A program made the position numbers and the translations under genes. Under the pieces are notes generated by a model, which saw only the letters and a program-made list of their open reading frames with translations, was not told the origin of the DNA and did no database searches. Below are positions 1 to 5,784 of a stretch of 10,934 nucleotides of DNA, one piece after another. How positions within the stretch are numbered: the first letter of the stretch is position 1; every line of letters starts with the position of its first letter. The stretch is from Holosporales bacterium. GTDB taxonomy: Bacteria > Pseudomonadota > Alphaproteobacteria > RUG11792. Location of the stretch: positions 1 through 10,934 of the forward strand of contig JAITFF010000066.1 of NCBI GenBank assembly GCA_031281515.1. Direction: 5' to 3'.

Positions 1-253
1 ACAATCAGTCGTCTTGTATATTAATCCGATGCTCGAATGCTCACGTACGTCCAAAAGTACGCTGCGCTTCTGTGTTCCGTGTCGCCTTCCAGAAGTTCTG
101 ATTCTCTGAAGGTTTGGGGAAGTAATGGAAGCCAGTACGTGGCCTCCAGGAGTTTAATTATTGCCTTTACCATGAGTTGTTGTTTCATTGTAATGGAAAA
201 ATCAACACAAATTACACGGTTTATCTATCTTTAATCGGAAATACTAGAAGTCT
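1..253. other. Left-edge region without a recognisable gene
   Basis: I see no gene here that I can support. Downstream of lpxA one might expect lpxI or lpxB, but neither begins here. The best minus-strand frame is a 55-codon ORF from ATG at 188 to TAA at 21-23. It has no Shine-Dalgarno sequence and no recognisable motif. Another minus frame is open to the left edge from about position 140 but has no convincing start. Small hairpins occur, such as CTTCTG/CAGAAG arms near 67-95 and a CGTAC/GTACG pair near 46-63. None has the T-tract of an intrinsic terminator. Confidence 0.5.
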
Positions 254-1081
254 TCACGAGAAATTATCTGTAGGATTCGTCGTGCATATTGGATTTTTTT
301 TTGCATCCTGTATGAAATTTATTATTTGTATCACGTGTCGATTACCCATGAATTTGGTACGAACTTCGTCTACATTCTTCGTAAATTGAGTCCTTCCATT
401 GTCGTTTTCAAAGATCTCTGCATAGGCATTTAGCAGAGTCTTGATTTCTGTGATTTCGAAACCGGCTCTCTTGAGGCCAACTACGTTTAAACCCTTCAGC
501 GTGGTGATCCGATCGCTGCGAACCATCCCGTATGGTATAACATCTCGGTCGACTCCGGTAAATCCGCCGATCATTGAGTACTGCCCGATTCTTATGAACT
601 GTTTGACGACCGACATACCGCCGATAACCGCCCGATCGCCGACTGTAACGTGTCCTGAAAGATTGACTCCGTTGGCCATCACGACATGATCGCCGATGAT
701 GCAGTCATGAGCGATATGACAGTATGCCATTATCAGGCAATGGTCTCCTATTTTGGTGAGCATTCCTCCGCCAGCCGTTCCGATATTGGCCGTAACATAC
801 TCTCTAATTGTTGTATCAGATCCAATTTCCAGCCGAGATTTCTCGCCATTATATTTCAGGTCCTGCGGTTTTTGACCGAGAGAAGCGAAAGGAAATACCG
901 TAGTTCTGTCTCCGATTTTTGTGTCACCGGCAATGACGACGTGGGACTCTAGCCTGACGCTCTGTCCCAAGTTAACCTCGCTTCCGATACAACAGTAAGG
1001 GCCGATATAGGAGTCGGAGCCGATTACTGCTCCATCCTCGACGATTGCTGACGGATGAATAAAAACGTCATCACGATTCAC
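254..1081 (-). CDS. lpxA: Acyl-ACP--UDP-N-acetylglucosamine O-acyltransferase (LpxA)
   Basis: LpxA transfers a 3-hydroxyacyl chain from ACP to the 3-OH of UDP-GlcNAc, the first step of lipid A synthesis in the cytoplasm. The 275-residue length is close to the E. coli enzyme (262). Residues 8-190 form a left-handed beta-helix of hexapeptide repeats (IGSDSYIGPYCCIG, IGDHVVMANGVNLSG). The conserved segment LGQKPQDLKY is at 68-77. The motif HIAHDC at 122-127 gives His122 and the catalytic His125 in E. coli numbering. The C-terminal helical domain starts near 195 with GLNVVGLKRAGF. Gly173, the position of the E. coli acyl-chain ruler, is a glycine, so a long 3-hydroxyacyl donor is possible (inference). 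The start is GTG at 1079-1081. A Shine-Dalgarno-like GGATGAGG overlaps the fabZ stop 11 bases upstream. It is the last gene of the infC-secG-fabZ-lpxA cluster. Confidence 0.97.
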   Translation of the reverse strand: MNRDDVFIHPSAIVEDGAVIGSDSYIGPYCCIGSEVNLGQSVRLESHVVIAGDTKIGDRTTVFPFASLGQKPQDLKYNGEKSRLEIGSDTTIREYVTANIGTAGGGMLTKIGDHCLIMAYCHIAHDCIIGDHVVMANGVNLSGHVTVGDRAVIGGMSVVKQFIRIGQYSMIGGFTGVDRDVIPYGMVRSDRITTLKGLNVVGLKRAGFEITEIKTLLNAYAEIFENDNGRTQFTKNVDEVRTKFMGNRHVIQIINFIQDAKKNPICTTNPTDNFS

Positions 1082-1094
1082 GACAAAATAAACC

Positions 1095-1559
1095 TCATCC
1101 TTCGGGAATCATGGCCCGGAAATCCGCTTCATCGGCCAGGACATCTCCGACGAATGCCATCGCATTAAATTTCCAGAACTTATTCCCACGTCTTTGCGAG
1201 ACCTCAATTTTGATTCGTAATACATCCCCAGGAACGACCGGCCTCTTGAATCTGGCATTTTCAATGGAAGTAAAGTAAACGACCTCAGATTCTCCTGGCT
1301 TACAAACATTCTCAGAAAATAAGGTAGAAAATGCCAAGACTCCGGCACCTTGTGCCATCGCCTCGATTATCAGGACTCCGGGCATGATGGGGCGCTCTGG
1401 GAAGTGTCCCTCAAAATACCACTCGTTATTCGTTACGTTTTTGTAGGCGACACAGGACTTACCGAGCACCAGTTCCTCTACTCTATCGATCATCAGAAAC
1501 GGGTACCTATGTGGAATTATGCTTTTTATCTCATCTATGGACAAGATCTTATCGGTCAT
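1095..1559 (-). CDS. fabZ: 3-hydroxyacyl-[acyl-carrier-protein] dehydratase FabZ
   Basis: FabZ dehydrates (3R)-hydroxyacyl-ACP to trans-2-enoyl-ACP in type II fatty acid synthesis. It competes with LpxA for the same 3-hydroxyacyl-ACP pool, which explains why the two genes sit together. The 154-residue hot-dog fold protein shows the N-terminal IKSIIPHRYPFLMIDRV, as in all FabZ proteins. The catalytic helix is WYFEGHFPERPIMPG followed by VLIIEAMAQ, with active-site His52 and Glu66. A later RFKRPVVPGD segment is also typical. The start ATG (1557-1559) overlaps the secG stop by one base (TAATG), so translation is probably coupled. The stop lies 13 bases before the lpxA start. lpxD, the usual upstream partner, is absent here; secG stands in its place. 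Confidence 0.98.
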   Translation of the reverse strand: MTDKILSIDEIKSIIPHRYPFLMIDRVEELVLGKSCVAYKNVTNNEWYFEGHFPERPIMPGVLIIEAMAQGAGVLAFSTLFSENVCKPGESEVVYFTSIENARFKRPVVPGDVLRIKIEVSQRRGNKFWKFNAMAFVGDVLADEADFRAMIPEG

Positions 1560-1909
1560 TATTTGCTCTTCGTATTTTTTGTGGGCTGCCCTTGTGGAGG
1601 CGGATTATCTGGACTACCTCTTTCAGTCTTTTGACCCTGCTGCCTGGAACTGGAATTTGTCTTCAAAATTGTCTGTGAATTCTCTATATCACGAGATGCC
1701 AAGACTGCCATCAAGACACAATTAGCCAAGAAAAGAGAGGCCAAAACCCAGGTGGCCTTCGTCAACATATTCGAAGCTCCACGAGCACTGAACATGTTCC
1801 CGCTTCCACCGCTGGCGAATAGAGAGCTCCCACCTTCCGTTTTCTGAATTAAAACTATCAAAATCAAGAACAAGGTAACCAAAACGTGAATTGCTAATAA
1901 TATACCCAT
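1559..1909 (-). CDS. secG: Protein translocase subunit SecG
   Basis: SecG is the small accessory subunit of the SecYEG channel in the inner membrane and assists SecA-driven export. The 116-residue protein has the family layout. TM helix 1 is at about 3-21 and ends in VLIQKTEGG. The conserved cytoplasmic loop (GGSGNMFSARGASNMLTKAT, 34-53) carries the Gly, Phe, Arg-Gly and Asn residues typical of SecG. TM helix 2 is at about 53-70. A polar Pro/Gln/Lys-rich tail (about 80-116) follows, as is common in alphaproteobacterial SecG and absent from short versions. The start ATG at 1907-1909 is preceded by a strong GGGGG Shine-Dalgarno. It lies 12 bases after the infC stop and overlaps fabZ by one base. 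It is usually next to tpiA or a tRNA-Leu gene, so this position is unusual. Confidence 0.95.
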   Translation of the reverse strand: MGILLAIHVLVTLFLILIVLIQKTEGGSSLFASGGSGNMFSARGASNMLTKATWVLASLFLANCVLMAVLASRDIENSQTILKTNSSSRQQGQKTERGSPDNPPPQGQPTKNTKSK

Positions 1910-1921
1910 CGTTATCCCCCT

Positions 1922-2476
1922 CTATTTTCTAGATAAAATTGTAGTAATCACTGATCCCTCCAGCTTCGGCTCAGATTCTTCCTTCGCGAAATCCTGGCAG
2001 AAATCGAGGATTTTTTTAATGACCTCTCGCCCGAGTTCTTGGCGGCTAAGCTCGCGGCCCCTGAAGCGGAGGACTACCTTCACCTTGTCTCCGTCTTCCT
2101 CAATAAATTTCTTTATGGCACGACACTTGATGAGGAGATCATTGTCTCCGATGAAAGGTCGCACCTGAACCTCTTTCAGGCATATAATCTTCTGATTTTT
2201 TCTGGATTCCAATTTTTTCTTCTGAAGTTCATATCGATACTTTCCATAATCAAGAATCTTGCAGACTGGCGGCAAAGAATCTGCCGAAATTAAAACCAAA
2301 TCGAGGGATGCCTCAGAGGCTAGGCGCCGAGCTTCATCTATGGGAACGATGCCGACAGATTCCCCGTTCTCGCTGACCAACCGAACCTCCTCGAAGTTGA
2401 TATTTTCATTGATCATCGGTACGGACTGCGAAGGGCCTCCGCCTCTTCTGTTATTAGATGGACCTACCTTAACCAA
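1922..2476 (-). CDS. infC: Translation initiation factor IF-3
   Basis: IF-3 binds the 30S subunit, prevents premature 50S joining and checks the start codon and initiator tRNA. The 184-residue product (E. coli 180) has both domains. The N-domain runs from about 20 (MINENINFEEVRLV) and includes PPVCKILDYGKYRYE at 69-83. A lysine-rich linker follows at about 84-100. The C-domain contains KEVQVRPFIGDND and KVKVVLRFRGRELSRQELG at 131-149. An in-frame TAG lies two codons before the chosen start, so the start must be TTG at 2474-2476 or a nearby non-ATG codon. AAGGG lies nine bases upstream of TTG. A non-ATG start is usual for infC and in E. coli supports autoregulation. It leads the secG-fabZ-lpxA cluster; rpmI and rplT, the usual partners, are absent. 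Confidence 0.96.
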   Translation of the reverse strand: MVKVGPSNNRRGGGPSQSVPMINENINFEEVRLVSENGESVGIVPIDEARRLASEASLDLVLISADSLPPVCKILDYGKYRYELQKKKLESRKNQKIICLKEVQVRPFIGDNDLLIKCRAIKKFIEEDGDKVKVVLRFRGRELSRQELGREVIKKILDFCQDFAKEESEPKLEGSVITTILSRK

Positions 2477-2528
2477 ACTCTAAAACCCTTGAAAATCCCC
2501 GGAGAGCAAACACAACGAACCGAGGGAG

Positions 2529-2557
2529 ATTCTAATTCCTTTCGATGTGTAGTACAA
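2529..2557 (-). promoter_or_regulatory. Predicted sigma-70 promoter of the infC operon
   Basis: Reading the minus strand, TTGTAC (2557-2552) is followed after exactly 17 bases by TAGAAT (2534-2529). The -10 box matches the TATAAT consensus at five of six positions; the -35 keeps TTG. Transcription would begin near 2522 and leave a leader of about 45 bases before the infC TTG start, with AAGGG as ribosome binding site. The position fits the only promoter needed for the four closely spaced genes infC, secG, fabZ and lpxA. This is a visual match only. Confidence 0.5.
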
Positions 2558-2733
2558 GAATTTTTACACCTCAATACAGCGGTTTTCTGTCTCCATGATG
2601 CAAGGGTGCCGCATGGCGGCGGCGGGCTCCCCTCATCGCGCTCAGTGAAAGTCATGTAGTTATGTGATGGAGCAGTTGGAAACATTGGTAAACTCCACTT
2701 TCAACTGTAAGCCTCGTTAATGCTTTAATGCCG
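2558..2733. other. Spacer between antiporter gene and infC promoter, with hairpins
   Basis: This stretch holds no protein-coding gene I can support. A 73-codon minus frame crosses it but runs over the infC promoter and the infC start. A GC-rich patch at 2604-2632 contains a compact GCCGC-ATG-GCGGC hairpin (2608-2620). A second hairpin has arms AGTTGGAAA (2674-2682) and TTTCAACT (2699-2706), with one bulge. Neither is followed by a T-run on either strand, so neither looks like a standard terminator. I found no tRNA T-arm, SRP RNA tetraloop segment or tmRNA tag. A small RNA remains possible but is unproven. Confidence 0.4.
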
Positions 2734-3993
2734 TTACTTTTCGGATTTAAGGTCAATACTTTTGATCGTCAACTTTTTTACTTCTTCCGAAAATCCTCTG
2801 GAGAATAGAATTTTTACGATCGATGATAATGAGTTATCTCCTAGAAAAGACAGATTTTTCGTCTTTGTGGAAAGGGATATGAATACCGAGCTCAGGGATA
2901 ATGACAGTGCCGTAACGCATATAATTAATTTCTGGCCGAATCCATCGATCGTCTGTGATTGAACGGCGACGTTCGCAAGGAGAAGAGAAAACTCTCCGAG
3001 TTGTGCCAGGATTATTCCAATTGATACCGATTTGGCCGTTTCGATGGAAAATGCCCTGAGAAGAATGCTATTCGAGAAAACTTTCCAGGCGGTGACTCCA
3101 ATAAGTGCTAAAATTACTATATACCAGTTTTCAGCAAGGAAATGGAGATCGAACATTAGCCCAATCGACAGAAAAAATGCCATAAGTAAGACATTTTGAA
3201 TTGGTTTAACACTATTTATAACATTTTGACGCTCTTGGGTATTCCCTATGAAAAGACCTGCCAAGAATGCCCCATAAGCCTCCGATAACCCAAACAATAC
3301 TACGATAGAGGCGGCGGCAAAACAGAGCCCCAGAGTTATGACTGGCGTTAACTCTGCATTCGAAAGAAATCTCAAAGCTGGAACGACTATCTTTTCCTTG
3401 CGACCAAGATATTTGATGAGGAGGACGACGAGGCCGATGGCCACGATTAAATCAAAAATTATCGTAATGTTAAGGGTATTCTTACACTCCCTCATAATCA
3501 GCATCATCGGAACGATTACAATATCCTGCGCCACGAGGATTCCGATCGAAATATGCCCAACGTCAGTACGAAGTTCGCCGATGTGTTCCAATACCTTAAC
3601 GATGGCCGCCGTCGATGAAAGAGAACTGATGAATGCCACCAACAAGGAGACATAAATTGGCCATTCGAAGACGAGGGCGAATAATAGGGCCAGGATAGTA
3701 TTCGCTATAACCTGGATGACCGTAAATAATGTCGGAATTTTCCACATTTTTAGGAACGATTTTATGTTCAATTCCATCCCGATGACGAATAGCAATAACA
3801 GGATTCCAAGCTCTGAATAGAAATGAATCTGATCCTGCGATGAGATAAAACTAAAACCACTTGGTCCGAACATTACGCCCGCCAAGATATACCCGATCAT
3901 TACCGGTTGATTCAGCCACGCGAGCAATACCCCCGAAACGGCAGCAACCAAAATGATTACGGTCAGATGCGCAAAAACGTACTCGTTATTCAT
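2734..3993 (-). CDS. CPA2-family cation/proton antiporter, transmembrane domain only
   Basis: The protein belongs to the Na+/H+ exchanger domain family of the CPA2 type (KefB/KefC/YbaL relatives). It should exchange K+ or Na+ for H+ in the inner membrane. The 419 residues are almost all hydrophobic helices. Family motifs are GYILAGVMFGPSG (34-46), LSSTAAIVKVLEHIGE (125-140), the ion-site pair Gln156-Asp157 in GILVAQDIVIVP, YGAFLAGLFIGNT (240-252), FFLSIGLMFDLHFL (273-286) and QLGEFSLLLANVA (331-343). After the last helix (about 375) only about 45 polar residues remain. The RCK/TrkA-N domain that gates KefB and KefC (about 600 residues) is missing, so glutathione or nucleotide control of the Kef type is not expected. 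The start ATG is 27 bases from the divergent dnaG start; its upstream Shine-Dalgarno is weak. The transported ion cannot be told from sequence. Confidence 0.9.
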   Translation of the reverse strand: MNNEYVFAHLTVIILVAAVSGVLLAWLNQPVMIGYILAGVMFGPSGFSFISSQDQIHFYSELGILLLLFVIGMELNIKSFLKMWKIPTLFTVIQVIANTILALLFALVFEWPIYVSLLVAFISSLSSTAAIVKVLEHIGELRTDVGHISIGILVAQDIVIVPMMLIMRECKNTLNITIIFDLIVAIGLVVLLIKYLGRKEKIVVPALRFLSNAELTPVITLGLCFAAASIVVLFGLSEAYGAFLAGLFIGNTQERQNVINSVKPIQNVLLMAFFLSIGLMFDLHFLAENWYIVILALIGVTAWKVFSNSILLRAFSIETAKSVSIGIILAQLGEFSLLLANVAVQSQTIDGFGQKLIICVTALSLSLSSVFISLSTKTKNLSFLGDNSLSSIVKILFSRGFSEEVKKLTIKSIDLKSEK

Positions 3994-4020
3994 GGTCCGA
4001 ATATTGTAACATACGGGGAT

Positions 4021-5766
4021 ATGAGCAGGACAGATCTAAATATCGCAATAACAGCGGTAAAAAGCAAGCTTCCGCTATCTCGTGTAGTCGGGATCGATGT
4101 TGTCTTGCAAAAGAAGGGCCGTGAGTTTGTCGGACAGTGTCCTTTTCACCTCGAAAAAACTGGTTCATTCTTCGTGAATGACGAGAAGGGGACCTTCTAT
4201 TGCTTCGGATGTGGAGCGTCTGGAGATATTATTGATTACGTCGTCCGGAAGGACGGGATCCAGTTTCATCAGGCCCTAGAAAAATTGGCGGAGATGGCTG
4301 GGATCAAATTACCAGAAAAAATAGAACACCGCCCTGGGCTCGAGAATCAGAAAAAACTCCTACAGAAAGCGGCTGAATATTTTAAATCCAATCTACTGGA
4401 CGATAAAAGGGCATTGAATTATTGCGAAAATAGGGGAATTAATCGAGAACTCATCGATCGATTTTCTATCGGATATTCTGGGATTAAGCAGTTTTCAGCC
4501 GATTACTTTAAGCAATTCGGATTTTCCGATACCGATATAGCAGCCTCCGGCCTTTTTATACAGAAAAAGGATGGCGGAACTGGGTTTTACCCGCGTTTTG
4601 TTGATCGAATCATATTCCCAGTCATCGATAAAAATGGATGGCCTATAGCTTTCGGGGGACGTAGTATCTCTGGAAACGTTAATCCGAAGTACTTAAATTC
4701 GCCAGAAACGGATCTATTTCAAAAAAAAGAAACTCTATACGGATATAATATCGCCTCCAAAAATGTTACAGAGAAAAAACGAATCATTATAGTCGAAGGG
4801 TACATGGACGTCATTATGATGCACAAATTTGGTTTCGATACGGCGGTCGCCGTCATGGGGACTGCCTTTTCTCCTGAACATCTCGCCAAGGTCTGGCGAT
4901 ATTCCAGCGAACCGATCGTATGTCTGGATGGAGATGAGGCCGGGTATAGGGCAATGATTCGATTAATGTTCATAACGATGCCATACCTACAGCCTGGCAA
5001 AAGTCTACGATTTTGTGAGTTACCGAATGGGGTTGACCCAGATTCATTCCTAAATACCGGGCATGTCGATGAAATGCGGGCGTCATTATCCGATGCCATT
5101 CCTTTAGTCGATTTTTTTTGGAAGTATTGCCTGTGGTTACGCAACGAGATGGCGAGTGAAACTCCAGAAGGCATTGCGCAATGGAATAAGAGCATCGAGG
5201 CAAGTATAGACAGTATCCAAGATCAGGAAATTAGGCGGCTTTATCGTCGCGAGATAAAGGACAGGCTATTCCTGATGTCACGTAAATCGAAAAGGAGCGG
5301 AAACGCCGCTATCCCAATGAAGCAGTCTTCATTTCGTATTGACAAGTACGAAAAGGAATTGTTGAGAGAGGCAATTTTGTTGTATCCTGTCATAATGCGG
5401 CCTTCTGTAATTTTATCTGTGGCTGAGAATTTGTCAACGGTGAGTTTTTCTGATCGTAGGTTCGAGAAGATCAAGGAGATTCTTCTGGCTTCAACGGAAA
5501 ATGGATCACCCGATTTCTCAGGTTTTGAAGAGGTTATTGATAGCATTAGCTCGATGTGCCGCCGGAACTACAATGTCGCAGCAATGAGCGACAGTGAAAT
5601 CCTGTCGTTTTGGAATGAAGTTTTCAGGATTGGATTTGTCGGAAGATTTCAGCAAGAGGACCTTTCCCTAGCGAAAAGAGAATGCGATGATGGGTTAAAT
5701 CTCGATACATGGGAAAGGTTGAAGGCTATTAAGCTGGATTCTCTGTACAAGAAGTCTGATACATGA
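4021..5766 (+). CDS. dnaG: DNA primase
   Basis: DnaG makes the RNA primers used at the replication fork, working with the DnaB helicase. With ATG 4021 the protein has 581 residues, the same as E. coli. The CHC2 zinc-binding ligands fall at Cys40, His43, Cys61 and Cys64 (CPFH and YCFGCG), the E. coli positions. The basic RNA-polymerase region includes PRFVDRIIFPV, FGGR and KYLNSPETDLF (191-233). The Toprim domain has VEGYMD (Glu259, Asp263) and CLDGDEAG (Asp303, Asp305), the metal-binding acidic residues. The C-terminal part (about 425-581) would be the helicase-binding region and is less conserved. The frame is open upstream to ATG 3907, but that would add 38 residues inside the antiporter gene and lacks family similarity. 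GGGG lies very close to the chosen ATG, so the start is likely but not certain. It is followed by rpoD after 18 bases. Confidence 0.97.
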   Translation: MSRTDLNIAITAVKSKLPLSRVVGIDVVLQKKGREFVGQCPFHLEKTGSFFVNDEKGTFYCFGCGASGDIIDYVVRKDGIQFHQALEKLAEMAGIKLPEKIEHRPGLENQKKLLQKAAEYFKSNLLDDKRALNYCENRGINRELIDRFSIGYSGIKQFSADYFKQFGFSDTDIAASGLFIQKKDGGTGFYPRFVDRIIFPVIDKNGWPIAFGGRSISGNVNPKYLNSPETDLFQKKETLYGYNIASKNVTEKKRIIIVEGYMDVIMMHKFGFDTAVAVMGTAFSPEHLAKVWRYSSEPIVCLDGDEAGYRAMIRLMFITMPYLQPGKSLRFCELPNGVDPDSFLNTGHVDEMRASLSDAIPLVDFFWKYCLWLRNEMASETPEGIAQWNKSIEASIDSIQDQEIRRLYRREIKDRLFLMSRKSKRSGNAAIPMKQSSFRIDKYEKELLREAILLYPVIMRPSVILSVAENLSTVSFSDRRFEKIKEILLASTENGSPDFSGFEEVIDSISSMCRRNYNVAAMSDSEILSFWNEVFRIGFVGRFQQEDLSLAKRECDDGLNLDTWERLKAIKLDSLYKKSDT

Positions 5767-5776
5767 TCTAGAGAAT

Positions 5777-5781
5777 GGAGG
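5777..5781 (+). promoter_or_regulatory. Strong ribosome binding site of rpoD
   Basis: GGAGG ends three bases before the ATG at 5785 and lies in the 18-base gap after the dnaG stop. A near-consensus Shine-Dalgarno this close, compared with the weak site of dnaG, fits the need for far more sigma factor than primase from one transcript, as known for the enterobacterial rpsU-dnaG-rpoD operon. Confidence 0.6.
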
Positions 5782-5784
5782 ATT

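Noticed and set aside
21..188. 55-codon minus-strand ORF after lpxA
   Set aside because: No Shine-Dalgarno, no recognisable motif, and several competing frames of similar length in the same stretch.
2464..2685. 73-codon minus-strand frame upstream of infC
   Set aside because: It overlaps the infC start and the predicted promoter, is rich in Pro/Ser/Cys without any motif, and has no ribosome binding site.
2641..2733. Possible tRNA (a D-arm-like GCAGTTGGAAACATTGG on the plus strand)
   Set aside because: No T-arm of the GGTTCGAATCC type, no anticodon stem and no 7-bp acceptor pairing follow at the right spacing.
3907..4020. 38-residue N-terminal extension of DNA primase
   Set aside because: It lies in the antiporter coding region and has no similarity to primase; starting at 4021 places the zinc ligands at 40, 43, 61 and 64 as in E. 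coli.
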